This document shows, one piece after another, positions 1-6,347 of a DNA stretch of 10,518 nt. The stretch is from positions 1-10,518 of the forward strand of contig JAEWSZ010000012.1 in assembly GCA_023397905.1 (NCBI GenBank). Direction: 5' to 3'. The DNA is from Bacillota bacterium (GTDB lineage: Bacteria; Bacillota; Clostridia; Acetivibrionales; DSM-1351). The notes under the pieces were generated by a model. It made no database searches, had not been told where the DNA came from, and saw nothing but the letters and a program-made list of their open reading frames with translations. How positions within the stretch are numbered: position 1 is the first letter of the stretch; every line of letters begins with the position of its first letter. Position numbers and translations under genes: made by a program.

Positions 1-7
1 TGTTATG

Positions 8-13
8 TATAAT
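8..13 (+). promoter_or_regulatory. Probable -10 box of the tRNA cluster promoter
   Basis: TATAAT, an exact match to the sigma-A -10 consensus, lies 34 bases before the first tRNA. Its -35 box would fall outside the window, so this is only half a promoter. Position and match are the sole support. Confidence 0.5.
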
Positions 14-46
14 GTAAAAGCACGTTAACGAACGGCAGACATAAAT

Positions 47-123
47 GGCGGCGTAGCTCAGTTGGCCAGAGCATCCGGTTCATACCCGGCAGGTCGTAGG
101 TTCAAATCCCACCGCCGCTACCA
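47..123 (+). tRNA. tRNA-Met (CAT), elongator type
   Basis: A full cloverleaf can be folded by eye: acceptor 47-53 with 113-119, D-stem 56-59 with 69-72, anticodon loop 79-85 with CAT at 81-83, T-loop TTCAAAT at 101-107, and encoded CCA at 121-123. It lacks the features of an initiator tRNA: the first acceptor pair is G-U rather than an unpaired C-A, and the anticodon stem lacks the three G-C pairs. Two stem positions do not pair: U74 with C90 at the top of the anticodon stem and A98 with C110 in the middle of the T-stem. A CAT anticodon could also be tRNA-Ile2, whose C34 is modified to lysidine, but the TTCATAC loop and CCGG stem look like elongator Met. Confidence 0.92.
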
Positions 124-127
124 TCTA

Positions 128-154
128 AAGCGATAGGTACTATCGCTTATTTTA
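128..154 (+). terminator. Hairpin between tRNA-Met and tRNA-Glu, possible weak terminator or processing stem
   Basis: AAGCGATAG (128-136) and CTATCGCTT (140-148) form a perfect 9-bp stem with a 3-base loop, followed by ATTTTAT. The U-run is short and interrupted, so termination would be partial at best. It fills nearly all of the 32-base gap between the two tRNA genes, and could instead guide processing of the joint transcript. Confidence 0.5.
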
Positions 155-155
155 T

Positions 156-230
156 GGCCCATTGGTCAAGTGGTTAAGACACCGCCCTTTCACGGCGATA
201 ACAGGGGTTCGAGTCCCCTATGGGTCACCA
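156..230 (+). tRNA. tRNA-Glu (TTC)
   Basis: Acceptor 156-162 pairs with 220-226. The anticodon loop 187-193 carries TTC at 189-191, the T-stem is 203-207 with 215-219, and CCA is encoded at 228-230. The pair at the top of the anticodon stem is broken (C182 opposite A198). A G at 198 would restore it. It is probably co-transcribed with the flanking tRNA genes, since no promoter is evident in the 32-base gap before it. Confidence 0.95.
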
Positions 231-234
231 AACT

Positions 235-310
235 GGGAGCTTAGCTCAGCTGGGAGAGCATCTGCCTTACAAGCAGAGGGTCATAGGTTCGAGCCCTATA
301 GTTCCCACCA
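235..310 (+). tRNA. tRNA-Val (TAC)
   Basis: Acceptor 235-241 pairs with 300-306, with one G-U pair. The anticodon stem 261-265 with 273-277 is perfect and its loop holds TAC at 268-270. The T-stem 283-287 with 295-299 is perfect and CCA is encoded at 308-310. It begins 4 bases after tRNA-Glu, so the two share a transcript. It is the last tRNA of the cluster and is followed by an intrinsic terminator. Confidence 0.95.
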
Positions 311-330
311 TCATGCTGGACAGCAGCAGT

Positions 331-373
331 AAAAACAGCCGAATTCTAATTGAATTCAGGCTGTTTTTGTTTT
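331..373 (+). terminator. Intrinsic terminator of the tRNA cluster, possibly bidirectional
   Basis: AAAAACAGCCGAATTC (331-346) pairs with GAATTC-A-GGCTGTTTTT (352-368) with one bulged A at 358 and a 5-base loop. The T-rich tail runs to 373. The A-run at 331-335 becomes a U-run on the minus strand, so the same element may also end the MFS gene, whose stop codon lies about 100 bases away. Positions 374-466 contain no gene that can be supported. Confidence 0.85.
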
Positions 374-466
374 ATGCGGTACATCAAGGTTGTCCCTCCT
401 GATTTTGACCTGCTGTTCCCAGCTGAACCGGAAGATTATATAAGCCATATAATACTGATATTTGCC

Positions 467-1693
467 CTATGCAGATGGGCATTCCTTTTCGGAGTTTTTA
501 CGGACAGAGGTTCTTATCTCATAAATACTGAATATCACCATGGATAAAAGCATAATGACCGCTACGCTGTAGAACATCGAAGAATAACCGAACACCTCGG
601 AGATATTTCCGCCTATGATAGGCCCGAGTCCCTGCCCGATATCGGCGCCGATATAGAATGTACTTGTAGCCACTCCGACTTTCGCCGGGGAGACTTTCTT
701 TATGCATGCGGACTGCAGGGATATCTGACCGCCTCCGTGGCCTATGGCTTTCAATGCGGCGGCGACCATCATGACGGCAAAGCTTGAGGTCATCCCTGTT
801 ATTGCCATAGAAAGTGAACTAAACAGCAGAGAGATGTTGACTATAATAAGAAGCTTTGTCCTGTCTGCAATTTTGCCTACGGCAAGCCTCATGAGGAACA
901 ATACTATGGCATTTACCGAGAAAAACAGGGATATGTTGTAAATGGAGCGGTCTTCGCCCACCAGAACAAGAAAAGAATTTACAACTCCGTTTCCAAGGGA
1001 AAAAAGGCCGGAGATGAGGGCATAAAGAATACATTCTTTTGCAATAAGGCTGTCAAAGGTAAATTTTCCGCGTTTTCCGCCGTTTTCCAGATTTTCCGGC
1101 TTTTCTGTATCCGGCAGAACAGCATGGTATTTTAAGCAGCAGGTCAGAAGGGCAGCTGCTGTAAATGTGAACAGCGCGATGATTATAAACAATATTTTAT
1201 AACCGTATATATCTTTAATATATACCCCGAGGCTCGGGCCTGCAACCTGTGCCATTACCTGGCCCAACCCGAAGTAGCCGAGACCTTCTCCCATATTTTT
1301 GTCAGGGATATATTCGCTGACGAGTGCAAGATTTGCCGTTCCGCTGATGCCGAAGGCAAGCCCGTGAATTATTCTGACAACAAAAAACGTGCTTATGCCC
1401 GGTGCAATTATGTAGCCAAGCATTGCTGCACCGATTAAACCTGTGGACAGTACGCACATGGTCTTTTTGTTGAAGATATCGGTAGCGTATCCGCTGAAGG
1501 GACGGATGAGCAGGGCCGAAATGGAGAATATTCCTGCGACGGTTCCCGCCATGGCAAGCTTTGAACCAAGCTCCACCGCATAAGAGGATACCAGCGTGGA
1601 TATCATGTTATATCCAAAGGAAGTAATCAGGCTTATTAGTATAAGTAATATAAAGTCTCTATTCAGTAGCTTTTCCGGTTTTTTATATATCAA
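467..1693 (-). CDS. MFS transporter (12-helix, drug or sugar efflux type)
   Basis: The 408-residue protein is almost entirely hydrophobic apart from a charged central loop (about residues 188-215), as expected for two six-helix halves of a major facilitator superfamily permease. The loop after helix 2 has the family motif A as GYATDIFNKK (68-77, Asp72), and the equivalent loop in the second half reads GKIADR (273-278). Glycine/proline-rich segments at 139-156 (ending AGPSLG) and 348-362 (GADIGQGLGPIIGG) resemble motif C of helix 5 and its counterpart in helix 11, which is commonest in antiporters. The start is TTG: GGAGG (1701-1705 on the plus strand) lies 7 bases upstream, TAA directly precedes the TTG in frame, and the next Met is residue 30. 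The substrate is unknown. It is divergent from the LacI-type regulator and has an operator-like site in its leader (1723-1742), so export of a sugar or aromatic product of the neighbouring operon is a reasonable inference. Confidence 0.88.
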   Translation of the reverse strand: MIYKKPEKLLNRDFILLILISLITSFGYNMISTLVSSYAVELGSKLAMAGTVAGIFSISALLIRPFSGYATDIFNKKTMCVLSTGLIGAAMLGYIIAPGISTFFVVRIIHGLAFGISGTANLALVSEYIPDKNMGEGLGYFGLGQVMAQVAGPSLGVYIKDIYGYKILFIIIALFTFTAAALLTCCLKYHAVLPDTEKPENLENGGKRGKFTFDSLIAKECILYALISGLFSLGNGVVNSFLVLVGEDRSIYNISLFFSVNAIVLFLMRLAVGKIADRTKLLIIVNISLLFSSLSMAITGMTSSFAVMMVAAALKAIGHGGGQISLQSACIKKVSPAKVGVATSTFYIGADIGQGLGPIIGGNISEVFGYSSMFYSVAVIMLLSMVIFSIYEIRTSVRKNSEKECPSA

Positions 1694-1722
1694 TTATGTA
1701 CCTCCGTTCAATTTTATGAAAA

Positions 1723-1742
1723 TAGCACTTTCGATTTAGCAA
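1723..1742 (-). promoter_or_regulatory. Operator-like site upstream of the MFS gene
   Basis: Read on the minus strand the site is TTGCTAAATCGAAAGTGCTA. It agrees with the inverted repeat at 3125-3144 at 15 of 20 positions by manual alignment, including the first eight bases and the C at position 10. It lies 30-49 bases before the TTG start of the MFS gene, inside the predicted leader. A regulatory role is inferred. The inverted symmetry is weaker here than at 3125-3144. Confidence 0.4.
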
Positions 1743-1812
1743 ACATGTAAAAAAATAATACCCTTTTGGGGAATCAAAAATTTAAATCTCTTTAATCTCT
1801 CGCTGTATATTA

Positions 1813-1841
1813 ATATAATACCTGTGATACTAAATAGTCAA
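1813..1841 (-). promoter_or_regulatory. Candidate promoter of the MFS gene
   Basis: On the minus strand, TTGACT (1841-1836) and TTATAT (1818-1813) are separated by 17 bases. This gives a leader of roughly 110 bases before the TTG start, containing the operator-like site at 1723-1742 and the small palindrome CCCTTTTGGG at 1761-1770. The region is AT-rich, so chance matches are likely. Confidence 0.4.
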
Positions 1842-1865
1842 GCACTTTATTTTATACTGCCATGT

Positions 1866-1915
1866 GCCGCGCGTTGTGCGGAATGGATTATTTTAAGGCA
1901 GTTCCGCGTTGCCGC
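1866..1915. repeat. G+C-rich inverted repeats in the divergent regulatory region
   Basis: Within an otherwise AT-rich spacer, GCGGAA (1878-1883) and TTCCGC (1902-1907) form an inverted repeat 18 bases apart. CCGC (1867-1870) with GCGG (1878-1881) makes a second, overlapping one. CCGCGTTGCCGC-like sequence recurs on the other side. The element lies between the two divergent promoters, just upstream of the regulator's -35 box. It may bind a second protein; no family match is recognised. Confidence 0.35.
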
Positions 1916-1930
1916 ATACTGTTTAAACTA

Positions 1931-1958
1931 TTGACACAAAAATATTATATAGTAAAAT
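1931..1958 (+). promoter_or_regulatory. Promoter of the LacI-family regulator gene
   Basis: A perfect TTGACA (1931-1936) is followed after 16 bases by TAAAAT (1953-1958). Transcription would start near 1965, about 40 bases before the regulator's ATG. The palindrome GTTTAAAC lies immediately upstream at 1921-1928. Confidence 0.65.
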
Positions 1959-1967
1959 TAAAATGAA

Positions 1968-1987
1968 TTTAGCTTATATTTTAGCAG
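1968..1987 (-). promoter_or_regulatory. Operator-like site in the regulator's own leader
   Basis: On the minus strand it reads CTGCTAAAATATAAGCTAAA, sharing TGCTAAAA with the inverted repeat at 3125-3144 (13 of 20 positions by manual alignment). It overlaps the region just after the expected transcription start of the regulator gene, which would fit negative autoregulation. This is the weakest of the three related sites. Confidence 0.35.
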
Positions 1988-2005
1988 ATTGAAAGGAGAC
2001 CATTG

Positions 2006-3064
2006 ATGAAAAAAGCTACAGTTCAAATAAAGCAGATAGCAGAGCAGCTGGGAGTTTCCCAGAGCACGGTATCCATCGTACTCAACGGGCGAGGGGATAA
2101 GATGCGGATTTCAAAGGCCACACAGCAAAAAGTCCAGGAAGCCGCAAAGGATATGAATTATCAGCCTAACATATATGCAAGAAGACTCCGGGGAGCGGGG
2201 GAGAAGCATTCGGGGCGGATTATCGCAATTTTCTGGAATTCAAGGTATACCGACGACCTGGGAAAATTTTTTAAGGGTGCATCGGCTGCCATAGAAAAGA
2301 ACATGTACAATATTGAGTTTATGGTACAGCTTTTTGATCAAGACAAGCTTAGTCATTTGAAGGATTTGATGACATCGCAGAAATACAACGGGATAATTGT
2401 ATGCGCTCCAAGCGATAAAGACCTTGCTTTCCTCAACAGTGAGACTTTTGATGTTCCGCTGGTCCTGTCCAATAGAAGTGATAATAAATACAGCGGAATC
2501 TATACCGACAATTTTGTAACGGGCAGAAATTGCGCGAAGCTGTTCGCCGAAAAAGGTCATAAAAAAGCCGGGCTGATTGGAGTAGAGGGGAAGAGCAACG
2601 GCTCCATGGTCAGGGGCTTCGGCTTCACCAGCGGGTGCGAACAGCTTGGAATAGAAATCAGGAGCGAGTGGATTGCTAAAGCTCCTGATTACGATATTGC
2701 CGGAGGCTACCAATGCGCCCAGAGAATAATTGAATGCGGGAGCTGGCCGTCGGCAATTTTTATATTGACGGATACTCAGGCGCTTGGAGCTATGATAGCT
2801 TTTAAGGACCATAATGTAAAAGTGCCCGAAGACATGGAAATACTCGCTTATGGAAACAATGAGATGTTCAACATGATGTCGCCGAGCATTTCTTCTGTGG
2901 CGGTTTCGAGGGAAATCATGGCGGAAAATGCAGTAAACCTGCTAATGACAAAAATGGAGAATAATATTACCGAACCCATCAGCAGAGTCCTTGTACCGGA
3001 ATATAGTTTCAGAGATAGTTTTAGTATAAATGAGCTAAATTTTGCAAAAACACTTACTAAGTGA
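2006..3064 (+). CDS. LacI/GalR-family transcriptional regulator
   Basis: The 352-residue protein has the full family layout. Residues 7-30 are the helix-turn-helix (IKQIAEQLGVSQSTVSIVLN), followed by the hinge helix region NYQPNIYARRLRG (51-63). The rest is a periplasmic-binding-protein-like effector domain with typical late motifs (VPEDMEILAYGNNE, SISSVAVSREIMAENAVNLL) and a C-terminal RDS. Such proteins bind palindromic operators as dimers or tetramers, usually release them when a sugar binds, and control neighbouring transport operons. ATG at 2006 is chosen because AAAGGAG (1992-1998) is 7 bases upstream; the in-frame TTG at 2003 would be only 4 bases away. It is followed by the promoter of a sugar importer and is divergent from an MFS gene. 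The effector is probably an oligosaccharide taken up by that importer, but which one cannot be read from the sequence. Confidence 0.93.
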   Translation: MKKATVQIKQIAEQLGVSQSTVSIVLNGRGDKMRISKATQQKVQEAAKDMNYQPNIYARRLRGAGEKHSGRIIAIFWNSRYTDDLGKFFKGASAAIEKNMYNIEFMVQLFDQDKLSHLKDLMTSQKYNGIIVCAPSDKDLAFLNSETFDVPLVLSNRSDNKYSGIYTDNFVTGRNCAKLFAEKGHKKAGLIGVEGKSNGSMVRGFGFTSGCEQLGIEIRSEWIAKAPDYDIAGGYQCAQRIIECGSWPSAIFILTDTQALGAMIAFKDHNVKVPEDMEILAYGNNEMFNMMSPSISSVAVSREIMAENAVNLLMTKMENNITEPISRVLVPEYSFRDSFSINELNFAKTLTK

Positions 3065-3091
3065 TATTAGCAGAAAACATAAGAGCAGATG

Positions 3092-3120
3092 TTGACAGTG
3101 GCTATCTAAGAGAGTATAAT
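3092..3120 (+). promoter_or_regulatory. Perfect-consensus sigma-A promoter of the importer/esterase operon
   Basis: TTGACA (3092-3097), exactly 17 bases, then TATAAT (3115-3120): both hexamers and the spacing match the sigma-A optimum. It lies 27 bases after the regulator's stop codon. The predicted transcription start, about 3127, falls inside the inverted repeat at 3125-3144. A promoter this strong would normally need a repressor. Confidence 0.85.
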
Positions 3121-3124
3121 GGCA

Positions 3125-3144
3125 TTGCTAAAACAAAATAGCAA
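3125..3144 (+). promoter_or_regulatory. Probable LacI-type operator at the operon transcription start
   Basis: TTGCTA (3125-3130) and TAGCAA (3139-3144) form a perfect 6-bp inverted repeat separated by AAACAAAA. It begins 4 bases after the -10 box, so a bound repressor would block initiation. Size, symmetry and placement suit a LacI-family dimer, and the regulator gene lies directly upstream. Binding is inferred, not shown. Confidence 0.6.
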
Positions 3145-3163
3145 ATTTAGGAGGGAATAATCA

Positions 3164-4471
3164 ATGAAAAAACTAGTGACCATTATTCTTGTCGCAGCAT
3201 TATGTTTTACTTTTGTTGCCTGCTCAGGCAGCAACGGAAATAATAACGGCAGTTCGGGACCGTCAGGGAGCTCATCCACCGAGTTGTACGACCCGGTTAC
3301 GATTTCTTTCTGGAACGGTTATACGGGCCCTGACGGAGAGATTCTGACGGATTATGTCGATAAGTTCAATAAGACTAATCCATACGGTATTACAGTCGAG
3401 ATGGATATCAACGCCCAATTCCTAACAAAAATAGCGGCGGCATTTGCTGGCGGAAAGGCTCCGGACATGGTTCTCGGTCCAAGCTCGTTTAAAGACCAAT
3501 ATCCTAATTATCTCATCGATATGAATGAAGTGTTTCAGGCAACGGACCTGAAAAAGGAGGATTGGATAAGCAGCTATCTGGATGTTTGTTCGGACAGCAA
3601 TAAGCTTTATGTATTACCGTTACAAATAACAGGCAGATTTATGTACTGGAACAAGGACCTCTTCAAGGCTGCGGGGCTTGATCCGGAAAAGGGGCCGTCG
3701 TCCTATGACGAGTGGGCGAAGTGGGCGGCGCTTATAACGGATAAGGATAAAAATATCTATGGCTCGGGTGTGCCGTACAATAGCATATTCAATACGGTAC
3801 ATCTTCTGCAGAGAATGGGCGGGCTGTTTATTGACTATGACAGCAGTAATAAGCTTGTTCCGAGGTTCAAGGGCAACAAGGGATATGAGTATTTCCTGAA
3901 TTGGTACGGGGGCATGCTCAAATCCGGAGACAATCCGCTTGAGTCGGACATGGATTCCATGATGAAGGCCGGACGGATTGGTATCACCCTCAGCGGTGCG
4001 TTTCTTAGTTCAGGGCTTGACGAAGCAGGAATTAATTACGGTATATCGCAGCTGCCAAACGGTGATGCAGGCTCTCAGAACCCGTGCTCGGTAGGCGGGT
4101 TGTCGGTGACAACATCAGCAAGCGAGAAAGCAAAGCTTGCGGCTTTCCGGTTTATGGAGTGGTGGTATAAGGGTGATGCCAATACTGAGATTCCCGGTAT
4201 ACTTAACTGGTCCCTTGCCAATGGATATCCTTCATGCTATAATCCTGCAATCAACGACCAGAAATATCAGTCCTCTGAAAAATTGGCGGCTATGACCAAC
4301 AACGATAAAAATGCCGTTACAACATATCTTGCACCAAAGGAGTTTACCAAAACCTTTGAGCTCTCGAATGAAGTAATTGAATTCATGATAGAATCGGTGG
4401 TTTCAGGCGGCGTGGATGTCAATAAGGCGCTTGACGAAGCTCAGACAAAGGCCCAGTCCTATTTGAAATAG
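3164..4471 (+). CDS. Sugar ABC transporter substrate-binding lipoprotein (family 1 extracellular solute-binding protein)
   Basis: The 435-residue protein starts with a lipoprotein signal peptide: MKK, a hydrophobic stretch, then lipobox FVAC with Cys20 as the lipidated residue. A flexible Ser/Gly/Asn linker (21-39) would tether it to the outer membrane face. The mature domain opens with VTISFWNGYTGPDGE (45-59), typical of CUT1-type oligosaccharide-binding proteins, and continues with family-like segments such as KLYVLPLQITGRFMYWNKDLF and KAAFRFMEWW-like sequence near the C-terminus. It should capture an oligosaccharide and hand it to the two permeases encoded downstream. TAGGAGGG (3148-3155 region) precedes the ATG at a good distance. 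It is first in its operon behind a consensus promoter and is followed by a strong hairpin, which suggests it is made in excess over the permeases. The exact sugar is unknown; the downstream esterases suggest an acylated plant oligosaccharide. Confidence 0.93.
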   Translation: MKKLVTIILVAALCFTFVACSGSNGNNNGSSGPSGSSSTELYDPVTISFWNGYTGPDGEILTDYVDKFNKTNPYGITVEMDINAQFLTKIAAAFAGGKAPDMVLGPSSFKDQYPNYLIDMNEVFQATDLKKEDWISSYLDVCSDSNKLYVLPLQITGRFMYWNKDLFKAAGLDPEKGPSSYDEWAKWAALITDKDKNIYGSGVPYNSIFNTVHLLQRMGGLFIDYDSSNKLVPRFKGNKGYEYFLNWYGGMLKSGDNPLESDMDSMMKAGRIGITLSGAFLSSGLDEAGINYGISQLPNGDAGSQNPCSVGGLSVTTSASEKAKLAAFRFMEWWYKGDANTEIPGILNWSLANGYPSCYNPAINDQKYQSSEKLAAMTNNDKNAVTTYLAPKEFTKTFELSNEVIEFMIESVVSGGVDVNKALDEAQTKAQSYLK

Positions 4472-4514
4472 CATTCCGAACGGGTCTTATAGACACTGGA
4501 TTTTACATAACTTG

Positions 4515-4561
4515 AACGGCAGGGAGACTTTAGGCGGTCCCTAAAGTCTCCCCGCCGTTTT
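4515..4561 (+). terminator. Strong intercistronic hairpin between binding protein and permease genes
   Basis: GGGAGACTTTAGG (4522-4534) pairs perfectly with CCTAAAGTCTCCC (4540-4552) around a 5-base loop. After an A-C mismatch, AACGGC (4515-4520) pairs with GCCGTT (4554-4559). TTTT (4558-4561) follows. The U-run is short, so it is probably a leaky terminator and an mRNA 3' stabiliser. No convincing new promoter was seen before the permease gene at 4590. Confidence 0.8.
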
Positions 4562-4589
4562 ATATAATTCTGTGGAGGTTGTTTTCGTG

Positions 4590-5474
4590 ATGGTAAATAA
4601 AAACCGCTTAAGTATGACCTTAGTACCGTATTCTTTTATAGCACCTGTTATTATTTTGCTCTTTGTATTCAACATCCTGCCCCTATTTTCGGCGTTTGGC
4701 CTCAGTTGCTTTGATGTTTCTATCACGCTTGAACAGCCGAAATTTGTAGGACTTGATAATTTTGCGGAAATATTCGGTGACAATCGTTTCTGGAACAGTC
4801 TGGCGGTTACGCTGAAATGGACGGTGGTGGAAGTTCCGCTGCAGGTGGTCCTTGCCCTTCTTCTCTCGGCACTGCTTACTCAGAACAATTTGGTAAATAA
4901 AATTTTCCGTGGAATATATTTTCTTCCTATAGTGTGTTCGGCTACGGTAACCGGAATTATGTGGAAGCTGATTCTCCATTCAAATGTAGGCTACATTACA
5001 TATCTTTTAAGAATAATCGGTTTTGACAATATTAATTTTATGAATTCACCCAAGATTACTTTTTTTGTAATCGTATTTATGTCAATATGGAAAACGTTCG
5101 GAATATCGGTTGTAATATTTGTCGGCGCAATGCAGAATGTTCCTAAGAGCCTGTATGAGGCGGCCGAAATGGACAACGCCGGGAAACTGCGCCAGTTCTT
5201 AAGCGTTACCATTCCCGGGATAATGCCTACGCTATGGTTTATAATAATTACAAGACTGATAAGCTCCTTCCAGGTATTTGATATAGTATATACAACAACG
5301 GGGGGCGGTCCGAATTTTTCTACCGAAACGCTGGTTACTTATATCTATACGCGGGCCTTTGAGGTATACAGGATGGGCTATGCGTCGGCAGTATCCGTTT
5401 GCCTGTTCATTATAATACTTATTATTACAATAGTTACGTATACAGGAATGCTGAAACAGGAAAAAGATTATTAA
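4590..5474 (+). CDS. Sugar ABC transporter permease, MalF/UgpA type
   Basis: The 294-residue integral membrane protein has about six predicted helices and the cytoplasmic EAA loop of binding-protein-dependent permeases (EAAEMDNAG, 190-198, ending IPG at 208-210), where the ATPase docks. The segment DIVYTTTGGGPNFSTETL (231-248) is typical of the MalF-like partner of CUT1 importers. GGAGG at 4574-4578 fixes the start downstream of it. Both GTG at 4587 (8-base spacing) and ATG at 4590 (11 bases) are possible, differing by one residue; the GTG at 4572 is excluded because the ribosome binding site lies inside it. It is preceded by the strong hairpin and followed after 16 bases by the MalG-type permease, with which it should form the membrane channel. 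The ATPase gene is not nearby, so a shared MsmX-like ATPase is expected. Confidence 0.93.
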   Translation: MVNKNRLSMTLVPYSFIAPVIILLFVFNILPLFSAFGLSCFDVSITLEQPKFVGLDNFAEIFGDNRFWNSLAVTLKWTVVEVPLQVVLALLLSALLTQNNLVNKIFRGIYFLPIVCSATVTGIMWKLILHSNVGYITYLLRIIGFDNINFMNSPKITFFVIVFMSIWKTFGISVVIFVGAMQNVPKSLYEAAEMDNAGKLRQFLSVTIPGIMPTLWFIIITRLISSFQVFDIVYTTTGGGPNFSTETLVTYIYTRAFEVYRMGYASAVSVCLFIIILIITIVTYTGMLKQEKDY

Positions 5475-5490
5475 TAAGGAGGGAAAGGCT

Positions 5491-6327
5491 ATGGCCGTAA
5501 AAAAAATTCAACATACAGTATTGCATGTTTTCGTATTCATAGTATTTGCGTTTATTGCGCTTATTGTTCTGGTGCCGATTTTGTGGATGCTTATAAGCTC
5601 GTTCAAGCCTCAGGGTGAAATTATATCCTACCCCCCGACCTTTATTTCCGAGGAGTTCACGCTGAATAATTTTATAAGACTGGCTAAAAGGGTAAAGATT
5701 CTCTATTTTGTCAAGAATTCCATCATATATGCTTTAATGTCTACCGTTCCGTCGGTATTCCTGTGTTCACTCGCGGGATATGCATTTGCCAGGTACCGTT
5801 TCAAAGGCAGGAATGTCCTTTTCATTCTTGTACTGGCAACGCTGATGATACCTTTTCAGGTAATTATGATACCTTTGTTTCTTATCGTAAGCAATCTTGG
5901 AATGTATGACAGCTATTTGGGGCTTGTCCTGCCCAAAATAGCGGTGGCAATTTCAATATTCATGATGCGCTCGGCCTTCACAGGGCTGCCCAAGGAACTT
6001 GAGGAGGCCGGCAGGATTGACGGAGTGTCGGAGCTGGGACTTTTCTTCAAAATCATGCTTCCGCAGGTTAAGCCGACATTCGTTACCCTGGTGGTTCTCG
6101 GGATAAACGGCGCGTGGAATGATCTCACATGGCCGCTGCTCATTACAGGGGACATGCAAATGAGGACACTCTCAAACGGTCTTGCGATGTTTGTCGGAGA
6201 GGATACACAGGAATACGGCCCTGCGTTTGCAGGAGCATTCATTTCCATTCTTCCTATGCTGCTGCTTTATTTATTCGGGCAGAGGTATTTTGTGGAGGGC
6301 ACCGTCACAAGTGGTGTTAAGGGATGA
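5491..6327 (+). CDS. Sugar ABC transporter permease, MalG type
   Basis: The 278-residue protein has a first helix at about 12-36 followed by SSFKP (36-40), the usual opening of MalG/UgpE-type permeases. About five more helices follow, with the EAA loop as ELEEAGRIDGVSELG (169-183) and LPQVKP (190-195). It ends with RYFVEGTVTSGVKG, a C-terminus very common in CUT1 permeases of Bacillota. AAGGAGGG (5476-5483) lies 7 bases before the ATG. It is transcribed with the upstream permease (16-base gap) and the downstream esterase (20-base gap). It pairs with the MalF-type subunit to carry the oligosaccharide across the cytoplasmic membrane. Confidence 0.94.
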   Translation: MAVKKIQHTVLHVFVFIVFAFIALIVLVPILWMLISSFKPQGEIISYPPTFISEEFTLNNFIRLAKRVKILYFVKNSIIYALMSTVPSVFLCSLAGYAFARYRFKGRNVLFILVLATLMIPFQVIMIPLFLIVSNLGMYDSYLGLVLPKIAVAISIFMMRSAFTGLPKELEEAGRIDGVSELGLFFKIMLPQVKPTFVTLVVLGINGAWNDLTWPLLITGDMQMRTLSNGLAMFVGEDTQEYGPAFAGAFISILPMLLLYLFGQRYFVEGTVTSGVKG

Positions 6328-6347
6328 TATAGAGGAGGGTTTTTTAG

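Noticed and set aside
374..466. Short reading frames between the tRNA terminator and the MFS stop codon, including a 12-codon minus-strand frame (ATG at 384) behind AGGAGGGA.
   Set aside because: The minus-strand frame runs straight into the terminator hairpin and the plus-strand frames have no ribosome binding site; no protein family is recognisable.
1755..1777. Minus-strand TTGATT and TATTAT around the palindrome CCCTTTTGGG as an MFS promoter or terminator.
   Set aside because: The boxes are only 11 bases apart, too close for a promoter, and the stem has just three G-C pairs, too weak for a terminator.
3065..3163. A riboswitch or leader RNA before the binding-protein gene.
   Set aside because: The transcript leader is only about 37 bases and is explained by the operator and ribosome binding site.
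4541..4783. Minus-strand reading frame over the hairpin and the start of the first permease gene, and the long minus-strand frames within the esterase genes (for example 6396-7013, 8175-8666, 9369-9797).
   Set aside because: All lie opposite well-supported plus-strand genes, have no ribosome binding sites, and encode Arg/His/Ser-rich sequences typical of antisense shadows.
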